The notes: generated by a model not told the origin, from the letters alone. A stretch of 64,000 nucleotides of DNA from CAYWWY01 sp964462525 (GCA_964462525.1 CAYWWY010000008.1:36695-100694); one strand, 5' to 3'. Positions 51,357-61,200 are shown, counted from the stretch's first letter. Numbers and translations are program-made.

Positions 51357-53359
51357 TCTTCCTTCATGGACACAACCACATAGCGGCTATCCATCGACGA
51401 TATGTCCATTGAAAACGGATATCCTTCCAATGAAAAATCCGCAAGCGTTCGATTCACTCCAACGACAACTGGCACATGCCCGGGCAAAGACCTCTGAAAG
51501 ACCAAAACCCCGCCTTTTGCGTACAACACCTGATAATCCCCTCTTTGTAGAGAAGGATAGGTGTTTCGGATCTCGATCCAAGCGCGCGTATGCTCAAGAA
51601 GCTCGTTATCCCAATAGGCGTCATCCCACGGAAATGGTCTCCGACAGTCTGGATCGTTTTCTCCCGGCAACCCAACCTCATCACCATAATAGATCATGGC
51701 AGAGCCGGGGAAAGTGAAAAGCAACGTCATCAACAGTTTCACCCTCTGCGAATCGCCTCCGCTCTCATTCAGGACTCGACGGGTGTCATGACTACCCAAA
51801 AGATTCCACAGCCCATGAATCACCTGAGGTGGATATGAATCCAGATACTTTTCGGTCATTTCGACAAAGGTTTCAGCGGTTCCTCCCCGAGCGATAAACC
51901 GCAGCGCGGCATCGCGGAACAGATAGTTCATGGTGGAATCGAAGGTGTCCCCTTCAAAATACGAAGAAGCGTCGGTCCAGACCTCGCCCACCAAGAGAAG
52001 GTCTGGATCCATACTTTTTATGGAGTCGCGAAAGATGCGCCAAAAGAACCGAGGTGTAGTGGTCGGGGCATCCAACCGCCATCCCGAAATCCCGGTCAAA
52101 GACCAATGGCGCACCACATCCAGAATGTATTCCTGAACGATTGGATTCTCATGATTCCACTTTGGCAACGAAGCGTAGTTGTTCCAGGATTCATAGCTTC
52201 GGGATGATTCAACCACCGGAAACTCCTTGATGTGATACCATTCCAAGAATTCCGACTCCTCTTGGTTCTGAAAAATGTCCTGCATCGCGAAAAACCCAAC
52301 TCCGGAATGGTTGAACACTCCATCCAAGATTACATGGATGCCTAAAGACCGACAATAATCAACCAGTGTTTGGTATACTCCCCGGTCTCCGAAATGGGGA
52401 TCGATTTTGTAATAGTCAACCGTATCGTATTTGTGGTTGGAAGGCGCTATGAAAATAGGATTGAAGTAAATAGCGCCAATACCCAAATCGGAAAGATAAT
52501 CCAATCCTTCGATCACTCCTTGGAGATCCCCACCATAAAAATCGAAGTTCCCGGGAGAATCGAGATGGTTCCATGGTCGAACGCGAAGGGGGTCATTCAA
52601 GGGTTGGGCATTTTGAAATCGCTCCGGAAAGATCTGATAGATCACAATCCCTTTGCTCCACTCCGGTAGATCGAAAAACGGAAGGGGCGGATCTGTTGGG
52701 TCTAGATCCCATTGCTCCGTTTCCCAAGAGGTTTCTCCATCTGTGATGAGAAAGGAGTATTCAAACCCCCCTTCCCAAATTGAGGGATTGCCCATAATCC
52801 AATGGGCACGATAGTAGTCGCGCGCTGTCTCTTCGATCCGAATGGTCGGCACTTTGGTTATATTGCCTTCCACCGTTCGGACGATCAAATACACTGTTTC
52901 TACATCCTGGGAACGTGTGTGGACTCCCAGATAGTATTCCTTCCGATTGACCGGGTTCAGGTGCCTTCGATTCTGTGGATCGTGCTGGATGTACTGGGTA
53001 TGGATCACCCCATCTCCTCGTTCGAAGACCTCACGGGGGGGTTGAACACCAACATAGGCCACCGACCATTCTTTTCCGTTGGAAAACTCTCTCAGAGGAA
53101 TCCGAGGATCCGGTTGGTGGATTTCGTCGACCAAGTAGGCAAACAGGTGTTTCCCGAAAGGAATCTCGATGCGCAAAGACCATATCCCCGATGGGTCTGG
53201 CCCTTCCATGGGGATGGGCTTTTCATGGATCCGATCGATGTAATACACCTGCTGGGCATCGGGGAATTGGGCCCAAAAGAACCGGGTCTGAACCTGTTGC
53301 GCAACTCCAAGGGCAAGACAGCAAACACAAATCGCCAAAAAGCATAGCGTTTGTTTCAC
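51353..53359 (-). CDS. Secreted alpha-amylase-family glycosidase (GH13)
   Basis: 668 residues. Signal peptide (1-20, ending LGVA/Q), two N-terminal beta domains (about 22-225; CBM34/48-like, as in neopullulanase and cyclomaltodextrinase), then a GH13 barrel from YQIFPERF (about 241). Catalytic residues: Asp430 (GWRLDAP), Glu459 (VGEVW) and Asp525 (GSHDT); the calcium/first-region motif is DGVFNHSG. It should cleave alpha-1,4 (and maybe alpha-1,6) glucans outside the cytoplasm. GTG start with AGGAGGT five bases upstream. It lies between an HD-GYP gene and birA on the same strand. Confidence 0.93.
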   Translation of the reverse strand: MKQTLCFLAICVCCLALGVAQQVQTRFFWAQFPDAQQVYYIDRIHEKPIPMEGPDPSGIWSLRIEIPFGKHLFAYLVDEIHQPDPRIPLREFSNGKEWSVAYVGVQPPREVFERGDGVIHTQYIQHDPQNRRHLNPVNRKEYYLGVHTRSQDVETVYLIVRTVEGNITKVPTIRIEETARDYYRAHWIMGNPSIWEGGFEYSFLITDGETSWETEQWDLDPTDPPLPFFDLPEWSKGIVIYQIFPERFQNAQPLNDPLRVRPWNHLDSPGNFDFYGGDLQGVIEGLDYLSDLGIGAIYFNPIFIAPSNHKYDTVDYYKIDPHFGDRGVYQTLVDYCRSLGIHVILDGVFNHSGVGFFAMQDIFQNQEESEFLEWYHIKEFPVVESSRSYESWNNYASLPKWNHENPIVQEYILDVVRHWSLTGISGWRLDAPTTTPRFFWRIFRDSIKSMDPDLLLVGEVWTDASSYFEGDTFDSTMNYLFRDAALRFIARGGTAETFVEMTEKYLDSYPPQVIHGLWNLLGSHDTRRVLNESGGDSQRVKLLMTLLFTFPGSAMIYYGDEVGLPGENDPDCRRPFPWDDAYWDNELLEHTRAWIEIRNTYPSLQRGDYQVLYAKGGVLVFQRSLPGHVPVVVGVNRTLADFSLEGYPFSMDISSMDSRYVVVSMKEE

Positions 53360-53422
53360 TTAGCACCTCCTTGAGCTTTCTGGATGAAGGGATCAATCAT
53401 CGGAAGGGGTATGAGTCTATGA

Positions 53423-55702
53423 TCAAACAGGGAAAATTTTCCGAAAAGCTTCCACAATCTTCGGGTCAAACTGCGTGCCGGAACAGCGAAGGACTTCTTC
53501 ATACGCTTCCGAAGAAGAAAAGGGGTTCCGATACGGTCTCTCGCTGGTCATCGCGTCAAAGGCATCCGCCAGGTTCAAGATCCTTGAAGGGAGCGGGATC
53601 GCTTCCTTTTCCAGCTGGTCGGGGTACCCCTTGCCGTCCCACCGTTCGTGGTGGTGCCGGACATAAAGCGATACATCTTCCAACGCATCGAAGATCCCCA
53701 AGACATTGGCGCCCCAGATGGGATGATTCTGAATCAGGTCAAACTCATCCTCGGTTAGGGCCGAAGGTTTTACGAGGATTGTGGCTGGAACGAGAATCTT
53801 CCCCACATCATGAACCATTCCTGCCCAAAAAATGCTGGATATGGTCTCTTCTTCCAAACCCATTTCTTCGGCAATCTTTACCGCATAATTGGCCACATTG
53901 ATCGAGTGTCCTTTGGTATAGGGATCGTGGATCTCCAAGAGATTGATCAAAGCGGTAATCAAGTCTTTTTGGAATTGCTCCTGTTCTTTCATGTAGCTTT
54001 GCATGGTGATAAAGGCGGAAGCGATGTTGGAGAAGGCGTTCACGATCTTCACTTCGTTTTCGGTGAATTCTTGATCGCTCTCTTGCGCAATATCCAAAGA
54101 CAGGCTTCCCAACACTCTTTTATGAAAGACCAAGGCAGAGAGGATCGATGATTTGATCGGAAGGGTCGCTTTTTGCATTTGATTCAAAAGATCTTCCGGT
54201 ATGATGCTCTCGTTTTCAGCCATCACATCGATAATAACTGCCCCTGTATCCCCTTGTATCAAATGCTGTTTTTTCAGGTCAAGGGTTCTTAAGATTTCCA
54301 TATCATGGCCCACCGACCAAACAAATTTCCAATCCTCTCCATCGACGATGGATATGCTCCCATAATCGGCTTTGTCGATCAAAGTCAGCAACATCTCTAA
54401 CAAGTCCTTCAAAAATTCGCGATCCCGCTTCAATGCGGATTCGCAAATCCTGGACGTGATCGTGATCAGCTCTTCCATATTGGATGAGTATTCCTGAATG
54501 GCTTGGCTCGAATTCATAAGCAGCTGGTTGGTTTCTTGAAAGGCGAGATTGGTTTCGATCAGTTCTTTGTTCAGAAGCTCTTTTTCCTCGATGTACGCTT
54601 CCACAGTATCGGCCATCAAATTGAAATTGCGGGACATGCTTTGGATCTCTTTCGACCCGGATAGGGTGCACCGGGTCGAATAATCCCCTTTTCCAAACTG
54701 AATCATGAGCTGTGAAAACCGCTCAAACGGTTTGGAGATGAATTTGCTGACAAACCCAATCACGATCAAGATAATAGCGAACACAAGCGCAGCAAGGTAA
54801 ATGAGACTCAGGGTTCTTGCGTTCAGACTCCGAAAGAGTTCAGCGCTTGGGACCATGATCACAAAATAAAAATCAGGATTCTTGCTCGACAAGTAGCTGA
54901 TGTAGTGGTCGGATCCATTCGGCCTCAAAGGAAAAAAAGAGGTCTGCAGATTCTTCATCATGAGCTCTGGAAAGCTGGTTTGAACTGGTTCGAAGACAAG
55001 ATCGGGGTTTTCCGAATCGATGATGATTCTCTCATTGCGATCCAAGATGATTAATCGTCCCTGTGGTATGATCTGGATTGATTCCACAAAGCCCCACAAG
55101 GCTTCCAGACTCATGCTTACATTCAACACGCCCAATACTTCCTGATTTGGATCCAGGATGGTACGTACGCTGCCAATCTGAGGCGTTTGTGAGAACAGAG
55201 TCATGTAGGGATCAGTGAATGCAACGGTGCCTGGCGATTTGAGCGCTTCATGATACCATGGGCGGGATCGGGGATCATACCCTTGTCCCAAAGGAACCAT
55301 CGGGTATTCGACATATCCACCATAGCAAGTGCCCAAAGCGACCATCGTCACTTCCGGATGGGCATCGTGGAACACTTGAAAAAAATGAATCACTTCCTGG
55401 TCCACTGGATCGGTATACTCAGGAATCAAATGAGCTGGTAGGCCGTCGCGCAGCATGCTATGCATTTCCGGGTGTATTCTCTGGAATAAAGGAAGCTGGG
55501 CTAAAAGAACCGTATTATTCGATAGTCCGCTCAAAAGGATATCAATGGATTGTTCCAATTGAACCAACTGGCTTTGGGTCATGTTCTCATATTCCGACAG
55601 TTGATCGGTGCGGACCTGATTATAGAGAAAAATCGCGAAGAAAAGGACAATGAACGCTGAAAACATAAGGATCACCAGAGCTATTTTCGAATACAAGCGC
55701 AT
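53423..55702 (-). CDS. dCache-HAMP-GAF-HD-GYP signalling protein
   Basis: 759 residues from ATG 55702. A membrane helix (about 5-27), an extracellular dCache-like domain (about 30-300), a second helix (about 305-325), HAMP (about 328-380), coiled coil, GAF-like domain (about 420-560) and HD-GYP (about 570-750). HD-GYP hallmarks: HSINVANYA, VHDVGKI, HPIWG, HHHERWDGKGYP and DAFDAM. It should hydrolyse cyclic di-GMP. The cytoplasmic half is a close paralogue of 13088-15223, while the sensor differs. The start is set by its promoter -10 box at 55775; an in-frame start at 55801 would lie upstream of that box. Confidence 0.92.
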   Translation of the reverse strand: MRLYSKIALVILMFSAFIVLFFAIFLYNQVRTDQLSEYENMTQSQLVQLEQSIDILLSGLSNNTVLLAQLPLFQRIHPEMHSMLRDGLPAHLIPEYTDPVDQEVIHFFQVFHDAHPEVTMVALGTCYGGYVEYPMVPLGQGYDPRSRPWYHEALKSPGTVAFTDPYMTLFSQTPQIGSVRTILDPNQEVLGVLNVSMSLEALWGFVESIQIIPQGRLIILDRNERIIIDSENPDLVFEPVQTSFPELMMKNLQTSFFPLRPNGSDHYISYLSSKNPDFYFVIMVPSAELFRSLNARTLSLIYLAALVFAIILIVIGFVSKFISKPFERFSQLMIQFGKGDYSTRCTLSGSKEIQSMSRNFNLMADTVEAYIEEKELLNKELIETNLAFQETNQLLMNSSQAIQEYSSNMEELITITSRICESALKRDREFLKDLLEMLLTLIDKADYGSISIVDGEDWKFVWSVGHDMEILRTLDLKKQHLIQGDTGAVIIDVMAENESIIPEDLLNQMQKATLPIKSSILSALVFHKRVLGSLSLDIAQESDQEFTENEVKIVNAFSNIASAFITMQSYMKEQEQFQKDLITALINLLEIHDPYTKGHSINVANYAVKIAEEMGLEEETISSIFWAGMVHDVGKILVPATILVKPSALTEDEFDLIQNHPIWGANVLGIFDALEDVSLYVRHHHERWDGKGYPDQLEKEAIPLPSRILNLADAFDAMTSERPYRNPFSSSEAYEEVLRCSGTQFDPKIVEAFRKIFPV

Positions 55703-55774
55703 CAGTGCCTTTTCTCCTTTCTTTATCTGCTGGCTGGGGGATTTTCTTTCCAATAAATTCACGTGTACGGTGAA

Positions 55775-55783
55775 ATTATAGCA
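55775..55783 (-). promoter_or_regulatory. Extended -10 promoter of the dCache-HD-GYP gene
   Basis: Minus strand: TGC plus TATAAT (TATAAT at 55775-55780). About 70 bp before the chosen ATG. Confidence 0.65.
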
Positions 55784-55898
55784 CACTTGCTCCCGATTCA
55801 TTGCACAAGAAGACCAGAAAAAGACAGATTCGGTTATTCATGTATTATTAACAAAGAAAAACCGATTGAGCAATTGCGCCGTATTCAAGTATACTTTG

Positions 55899-55907
55899 TG
55901 GTATAAT
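55899..55907 (+). promoter_or_regulatory. Extended -10 promoter of the chemoreceptor gene
   Basis: TGG plus TATAAT (TATAAT at 55902-55907) in TTTGTGGTATAAT, the same element as at the HPt gene. A second possible -10 (TATAAT near 55942) follows. The leader to the GTG is about 95 nt. Confidence 0.65.
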
Positions 55908-56004
55908 GAGATAAGGTCGTTTTAATTCATTCGAAGATTGTTATAATGCTCGAGAAGGATCATTAAAACCGAAGAAACAGATCAATTTAAGAAAGGTGGT
56001 TCAT

Positions 56005-57741
56005 GTGAAGAAGAAAGCTCGTTTGATGACCGTGTTTGTTGTTTTGTTGGTAATGGCCGTTTTAATCGGGGTCATTCCTGTTTCCCTCTACTCGTACCAA
56101 TCCGCGATGGGTATGACGCGCAGGATTTCCGACCAACTGCTCCAGGAAAAGATCGAGGCAGGGCTGCGGGCAATGAACGTCTATATGGAAAATGCCTATG
56201 GCCAAATCCGGATGCAAAACGGGACTTTGGTCGATGAAGCAAGCCAATCGTTTCAGGGGCGTTATGAGATTATCGATCGGATTTCCGAAGAACTGGGAGT
56301 CGTTGCAACGCTTTTTGCCCGGGATGGACAGGATTTTATCCGCCTAATCACTTCCATTCGGCAGGATGACGGGCAAAGAGCAATTGGCACCTACCTCGGA
56401 AGAGACAGCGCAGCCTACCAGCCGATCATGTCCCGGCGCACATATATTGGAGAAGCGATTATCTTGGGTGACAACTATCTTACGGGATATGAACCGATCG
56501 TGGATGCCTCGGGGCAAGTCATCGGAATCCTGTTTCTCGGAATACCCATAGAATTCATCCAAACCACGATGGCTGAATTTACTGGCCAATTTTCGATTGT
56601 TCTGCTTTTGATTGCCGGCCTTTCTCTCTTTGTGAGTATTTTCGTCGGTATCTTCATTATTCGAAGAATCGTAAAACGGATTCAGTTCTTGCTTGAAGCC
56701 GCGCTAAAGATCGGAAATAACGATCTTCGCGTCCAGTTGCCCGAAGAAACCGGAGACGAGATCGGTATGCTCGTGGGGTCCTTCCGGCAGATGGTTGATA
56801 ACCTCAAAGCGAATGCGGTCCTTTTACGGAAGTTTTCGCGTGAGCTTGAATCGACTTCGTTAGAGGTAAACGACATCTCGGTCAACTCAAAGTCGATGAT
56901 GGAGCAATCCAACAACGAAATCAACAATTCCGCCCAATCCACAGGCAACCTTTCGGCTTCCGTCGAGCAAATTAACGCTTCTTTGGAGGAGATCAGTTCT
57001 CAATCCCAAGAAAATCTGGCTCAGGTTGAGTCGTTGCGGAAAATCAGCGATGAAATGAGCGCTGTGACCACCAACGGCAGCAAAGCGCTGAAGGGAATCA
57101 TCGAAGTTGTCCATCAGGTGGAGACCCAAGCGGAACAAGACGCGGAAGAAATGCAGGAACTCAAAAAATCCGTCGAGAACATCTCCACAATCGTGCAAAC
57201 GATCACGCTGATTGCGGAACAGACAAATCTGTTGGCTTTGAATGCCGCCATCGAAGCGGCGCGAGCCGGAGAAGCGGGGAAAGGCTTTTCTGTTGTGGCC
57301 GATGAGATTCGAAAACTTGCTGAAGGAAGCAAGAAGGCGACCCAAGACATCACCTCCATGCTGAAAGAGATCGAGCAAAGGACGCTGAATACCGCATCAA
57401 AAGCGACAGAATTGTTCCATTCCATTGGCAATACAAAAACCCAGGCCCACGTCATGTCCGACGAAATGAACCTGATGATGAAGAAGATCACAGGAGTGGT
57501 CGAAGTGGTGGACAATGTTGTCCATCTAGTTGGGGATCAAAGCGCAACAATCGAAGAGATATCCGCTTCGATGAACACAATTGCCCAAGACACCCAACAG
57601 ATCTCTCATAACTTGGATTCCGTCCTGGATGGGGTAACCACCCAAACAGAAAACGCAAACACCCTTTCCGCCGACGCTGATCAACTGTCTAAAGCGGCGA
57701 AAGAGCTTAAGGAATTTGCCGATCGGTATCAATTGCCCTAA
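56005..57741 (+). CDS. Methyl-accepting chemotaxis protein with single-Cache sensor
   Basis: 578 residues from GTG 56005. Membrane helix (about 7-29), extracellular Cache domain (about 35-190, with LTGYEPIVDASGQVIGILFLGIP), second helix (about 195-220), HAMP (about 222-275) and a long signalling coiled coil with the conserved hairpin tip (ALNAAIEAARAGEAGKGFSVVADEIRKLAE). It should signal to CheA/CheW, which are not in the window. AAAGGTGG lies five bases before the GTG; a GTG at 55996 is an alternative. It ends at a strong terminator. Confidence 0.94.
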   Translation: MKKKARLMTVFVVLLVMAVLIGVIPVSLYSYQSAMGMTRRISDQLLQEKIEAGLRAMNVYMENAYGQIRMQNGTLVDEASQSFQGRYEIIDRISEELGVVATLFARDGQDFIRLITSIRQDDGQRAIGTYLGRDSAAYQPIMSRRTYIGEAIILGDNYLTGYEPIVDASGQVIGILFLGIPIEFIQTTMAEFTGQFSIVLLLIAGLSLFVSIFVGIFIIRRIVKRIQFLLEAALKIGNNDLRVQLPEETGDEIGMLVGSFRQMVDNLKANAVLLRKFSRELESTSLEVNDISVNSKSMMEQSNNEINNSAQSTGNLSASVEQINASLEEISSQSQENLAQVESLRKISDEMSAVTTNGSKALKGIIEVVHQVETQAEQDAEEMQELKKSVENISTIVQTITLIAEQTNLLALNAAIEAARAGEAGKGFSVVADEIRKLAEGSKKATQDITSMLKEIEQRTLNTASKATELFHSIGNTKTQAHVMSDEMNLMMKKITGVVEVVDNVVHLVGDQSATIEEISASMNTIAQDTQQISHNLDSVLDGVTTQTENANTLSADADQLSKAAKELKEFADRYQLP

Positions 57742-57766
57742 TATTCGATTGGAGATTCAATCGTAC

Positions 57767-57811
57767 CAAAAGCGAGGAGAGCGCAGCGCCATGCCTCTCC
57801 TCGCTTTTTTT
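57767..57811 (+). terminator. Rho-independent terminator after the chemoreceptor gene
   Basis: A perfect 11-bp stem, AGCGAGGAGAG (57771-57781) with CTCTCCTCGCT (57795-57805), a 13-base loop and a run of seven T. It is also flanked by A residues on the left, so it may stop transcription from the other side as well. Confidence 0.95.
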
Positions 57812-57821
57812 GTGATAGGCA

Positions 57822-57850
57822 TTGACAAACAGGGTTTTCATCGGTATAAT
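57822..57850 (+). promoter_or_regulatory. Consensus sigma-70-type promoter of the PNPOx-family gene
   Basis: TTGACA (57822-57827), 17 bp, TATAAT (57845-57850): a perfect consensus, the best promoter in the window. It follows the terminator directly. Confidence 0.92.
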
Positions 57851-57882
57851 CGGTTCAGTCTATCGAAGGAAAGGATGATTGG

Positions 57883-58299
57883 ATGAACGAAGCGCTCGAA
57901 AAGAAGATGAAAGACCTTGTATTTAAGAGCTCTGTAGCTGTTTTGTCTTCCCTGGATCGTGAGGGTTATCCCCGGGGTGTGGCAATGGCGGTAATCAAAA
58001 CCGAAGGCCTCAATGCGGTATGGTTCGCGACGGGCAAGAACTCCGAAAAAACCCTGCACTTTCAGCATGACAACAAAGCGAGTGTCTGTTTTCTTGAGGA
58101 GCATGACAGCGTTACGCTCACAGGAAACGTCGAGATCAAAGACGATCCGGAAACCAAAAAAGCCTTTTGGGTTGACTGGTTTATCCACCATTTCCCACAA
58201 GGCGTCGACGATCCAAACTATTGCCTGTTGCGCTTTGTTCCAAACAATGCCATCATCTGGATCGATCAACAGTTCGAACGGATCGAGCTCCCTGGTTAG
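57883..58299 (+). CDS. Pyridoxamine-5'-phosphate-oxidase-family flavin-binding protein
   Basis: 138 residues, a single split-barrel domain as in general stress protein 26 and related FMN- or F420-binding proteins. Visible pieces are AVLSSLDREGYPRGVAM, VWFATGKNSEKTLHF, KASVCFLEEHDSVTLTGNVEI and LLRFVPNNAIIW. The reaction is unknown; family members bind FMN and often act in redox stress. A perfect promoter suggests high expression. Its last 4 bp overlap the convergent GNAT gene. Confidence 0.85.
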   Translation: MNEALEKKMKDLVFKSSVAVLSSLDREGYPRGVAMAVIKTEGLNAVWFATGKNSEKTLHFQHDNKASVCFLEEHDSVTLTGNVEIKDDPETKKAFWVDWFIHHFPQGVDDPNYCLLRFVPNNAIIWIDQQFERIELPG

Positions 58300-58859
58300 G
58301 GATCAATCATTCTCATGATCGGACGCTTGGGCGATCTTCTGGCGACTTCGCAAAACCCAAGCCGTTGAAAGGTACTCATAACGCCGGTGTACCAATGGTC
58401 GGATTTCCCTTTTGAATGAGCAGGATCGAACGGGTAGGCCTCGAATGCCTTTGCTCCTTGCGAGCGCCCGAAATCCATGGCATCTTTGAGCAGCAGTTCG
58501 GTCACTCCCTGTCCGCGGAACTCCTTGTTGACCCAAAAGCAGACGATGGACCAAACGGGGAGATCATCCACAGGTTTCAAAAACCGCGACCGATCCAGTC
58601 TGGAGAATTCGGGTCTTGGGGCCAAGGAACACCATGCCATAGGCGTTCCATTCCAATACCCGATGATTCCAGGAACTCGACCCGATCGGACCAAAGATTC
58701 CATCCATTCCTTTCGGAGTTGGGAACCAGCGGTTTTGAACTCAGAAGGGTCCGAACGAAAGTACATACACCAACATCCCCAACACTTCTTTAAAACAAGA
58801 AAAAGATCGGGAATCAACTCCGGTGTTGCCGGACGAGACGAAAAGTTCATTGCCATCAT
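58296..58859 (-). CDS. GNAT-family N-acetyltransferase
   Basis: 187 residues. The acetyl-CoA-binding motif A is CFWVNKEFRGQGVTELLLKDAMDF (R/Q-x-x-G-x-G type), after a beta strand with WSLAP-like residues. The C-terminal motif B region is present but short. The acyl acceptor is unknown. It is convergent with the PNPOx-family gene and divergent from the 2'-5' RNA ligase-like gene. Confidence 0.85.
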   Translation of the reverse strand: MMAMNFSSRPATPELIPDLFLVLKKCWGCWCMYFRSDPSEFKTAGSQLRKEWMESLVRSGRVPGIIGYWNGTPMAWCSLAPRPEFSRLDRSRFLKPVDDLPVWSIVCFWVNKEFRGQGVTELLLKDAMDFGRSQGAKAFEAYPFDPAHSKGKSDHWYTGVMSTFQRLGFCEVARRSPKRPIMRMIDP

Positions 58860-58938
58860 GCACCTCGCTTTTCTGTTTTTTGAAAGAAACGAACTATGCG
58901 ATCATGGCAAAACGATGATTCAGTAAATCGGAGGAACT

Positions 58939-59466
58939 ATGACGTATGCTGTGGAAGGGTATCTGGATGAGCAAAGCAGCAATCGGATCTACCCAATCAT
59001 CCAAGAACTGCAAGCCAACCAGATCCCGATCGATCTTGACGCCAAACCGCACATCACCTTGGGCATATATGATCAAATCCCGGTCGAATCCTTTCAGGAT
59101 TCACTTCAAGTCTTTTGTCAAACCTCCGCCTGTTGCCCGGTCCATTTCGCAAGCATTGGAATCTTTCCGACCCCCGAAATCGTTCTATTCTTCGCGCCTG
59201 TTGTCACCGCCCTATTGCTTGCCTTTCATGAACGGTTTCATAAAGCATTGCAGATGTGGCTCCCTCAGCTTATCCCGTACTACAAACCGGCGTATTGGGT
59301 GCCGCACAGCACCCTGGGCCTAGGTCTCTCTCCTCAAGAACTCCAACAAGCGCTATCCCTCATAATTCCAAAATGGGAACCATTCCATGCCACGATCGAT
59401 CAGATTGGATTGATCCAATTCCCGCCCAACGCGCAGATCAGCCAATATCCTTTGCAGCAACGGTAG
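58939..59466 (+). CDS. 2H phosphoesterase (2'-5' RNA ligase-like)
   Basis: 175 residues with both catalytic HxT/S motifs of the 2H superfamily: His38-x-Thr40 in PHITLG and His123-x-Thr125 in PHSTLG. Bacterial members (ThpR type) act on 2'-5' RNA linkages or cyclic phosphates. The first motif reads HIT and the second HST, both intact, so activity is expected. GGAGGA lies just before the ATG. Its end is 11 bp from the convergent ABC-F gene. Confidence 0.87.
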   Translation: MTYAVEGYLDEQSSNRIYPIIQELQANQIPIDLDAKPHITLGIYDQIPVESFQDSLQVFCQTSACCPVHFASIGIFPTPEIVLFFAPVVTALLLAFHERFHKALQMWLPQLIPYYKPAYWVPHSTLGLGLSPQELQQALSLIIPKWEPFHATIDQIGLIQFPPNAQISQYPLQQR

Positions 59467-59477
59467 CAGACCTTCCA

Positions 59478-61076
59478 TCATTCTCCGCCCGAATCGGCCA
59501 TCATCGGGAAATGGTAAACGCTCTGGGCATGTTTGGCGATAAAGTACCGATCGTGACTAATACACAAAAACCCACCCTGAAACTCTTCCAAAAGACGGTC
59601 CAAGACTTCAAGGGACTCAATGTCCAGATGATTGGTCGGCTCGTCCATAAAGACAAACTCGCTCTGACTCAGAATCGCAAAGACCAAAGCAGCCCGGGAC
59701 AGCTCCCCATAGCTGAGTTCGTGAATAGCGTGCAGCGCCTTTTCTTTTCGGATCTTGGCTGCGCCCAAGAATTGCCGGATCACAGTCTCTTCATATCCCA
59801 AATTCACAAAATGGTCAATCAGGTTCTTCCCCGGGAAAAACTGGCGGATATCTTGGGGGATATAGAGGGTTCGCACACTTGGATTCCGATAGATCTCCCC
59901 TTTCTTATGAGGCAGTTGACCCAGCAGGATCCGGATCAACGTCGTTTTTCCGCTTCCGTTTGGTCCGACAAAGGCGACCCGGTCGAGCGTATCGATCTCC
60001 AGATCGACATCCTCCAATAGGACGCGCTCATCATATCCAAAAGACACCCCGCTCATGGTGATCAGCTTCCGATGATCCACCCAGTATTCGGGGAAAGATA
60101 ATTTCACTTGCTTCTCGATAAACGGCTTTTCCTTTTTGAACTGATCGATCAGCTTTTCCTGCCGTCTCTCCGATATTTTGGCTCGCTTTGCCATCTTGGC
60201 CGACTTGTGGGAAATAAACCCCTTATCCCCGTGCAACCCCTGGGTAAGCCTTTTTTCAATGACCGCCGCCCAGTTCTTCTTCTTAAGCGCGTCAAACTCC
60301 AGCTGATTGACTTTCCGATTGATATCCTCCGCTTTCCGCTTAGCCGATTGGAATTGCAGATCCAAGTGGTCCAACAAAACGCTATACCCACCATTGACCA
60401 TTATGGACGCGCCTCTCTGAATATACAAGGTCTTGTCCGCCACTCGATCCAACAATGTTCGATCGTGACTGACGATCAAAAAAGATTTGTTCCTCGCCTT
60501 TTCGCTGAGGATATACTGCTCCAAGTAAACACACATCCGGATATCCAAATGGTTGGTGGGTTCATCCATAATGATCAGGTCATAATCATACACCGAAAAC
60601 TTGATCAGTTCCCAGATCCGTTTCTCCCCCTCCGAAAAGGATCGAAAAGGCCGGTGCAATGATTCTACGGAAAACCCGAAGGCTGTTGCGTACTTTTCGA
60701 TTTGGGATTCCAGCGCATACCCGCCCATCTGGGCGTATTCATTGACCAGATCCGCGTACCGGGGATCATGAAGATGCGCGCGCATATCGCGATAGATCCG
60801 AACCAGATCCGGGTGTTCTCGGATGATATACTCCGATACAGGAATTGCGGTCTCTTCGGAACTCTGTTCAATCATCCCGATCTCGATATCCGGTTGCAGG
60901 GTAATGGTTCCATCCGCATGAGGAATCTTGGAAAGAACCGCGTTCAACAGCGTGGTCTTCCCCGATCCGTTTTTTCCCGTAATCGCCATGACCTGGCCTT
61001 TCTCCAAATCAAACGAGACATCCTCCAAAATAATATCGATTCCCAATATCACTTTCACGTTTTTGACATTCACCAT
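59478..61076 (-). CDS. ABC-F family ATPase (ribosome-acting)
   Basis: 532 residues from ATG 61076. Two ABC domains without membrane segments: Walker A GKNGSGKTT and GPNGSGKTT, signatures FSEGEKR and LSYGELSR, Walker B motifs LIIMDEPTNHLD and VFMDEPTNHLD. The linker between them (about 235-335) is Lys/Arg-rich, as in ribosome-binding ABC-F proteins. Members either give antibiotic resistance by target protection or act in translation; the sequence alone does not decide. GGGAGG lies seven bases before ATG 61076. A terminator hairpin immediately upstream (61098-61165) suggests attenuation. Confidence 0.9.
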   Translation of the reverse strand: MVNVKNVKVILGIDIILEDVSFDLEKGQVMAITGKNGSGKTTLLNAVLSKIPHADGTITLQPDIEIGMIEQSSEETAIPVSEYIIREHPDLVRIYRDMRAHLHDPRYADLVNEYAQMGGYALESQIEKYATAFGFSVESLHRPFRSFSEGEKRIWELIKFSVYDYDLIIMDEPTNHLDIRMCVYLEQYILSEKARNKSFLIVSHDRTLLDRVADKTLYIQRGASIMVNGGYSVLLDHLDLQFQSAKRKAEDINRKVNQLEFDALKKKNWAAVIEKRLTQGLHGDKGFISHKSAKMAKRAKISERRQEKLIDQFKKEKPFIEKQVKLSFPEYWVDHRKLITMSGVSFGYDERVLLEDVDLEIDTLDRVAFVGPNGSGKTTLIRILLGQLPHKKGEIYRNPSVRTLYIPQDIRQFFPGKNLIDHFVNLGYEETVIRQFLGAAKIRKEKALHAIHELSYGELSRAALVFAILSQSEFVFMDEPTNHLDIESLEVLDRLLEEFQGGFLCISHDRYFIAKHAQSVYHFPMMADSGGE

Positions 61077-61097
61077 AGCTGGGCCTCCCATGCAAAC

Positions 61098-61165
61098 AAA
61101 AAACGCGCCCCTCTTCTCTCCAAAGCGCAACAAGAACTGTACCAGAAAGAGGAACGCGTTTTTTT
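61098..61165 (-). terminator. Terminator/attenuator hairpin between rocD and the ABC-F gene
   Basis: AAAAAACGCG (61098-61107) pairs with CGCGTTTTTT (61155-61164), with a further paired stretch (61110-61117 with 61144-61152); both orientations end in T runs. It is 36 bp after the rocD stop, and its 3' end is about 21 bp before the ABC-F start, so there is no room for a promoter after it. Confidence 0.8.
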
Positions 61166-61200
61166 GCTCAATAATATGCGATCAACCCAGAGAAACCGAA

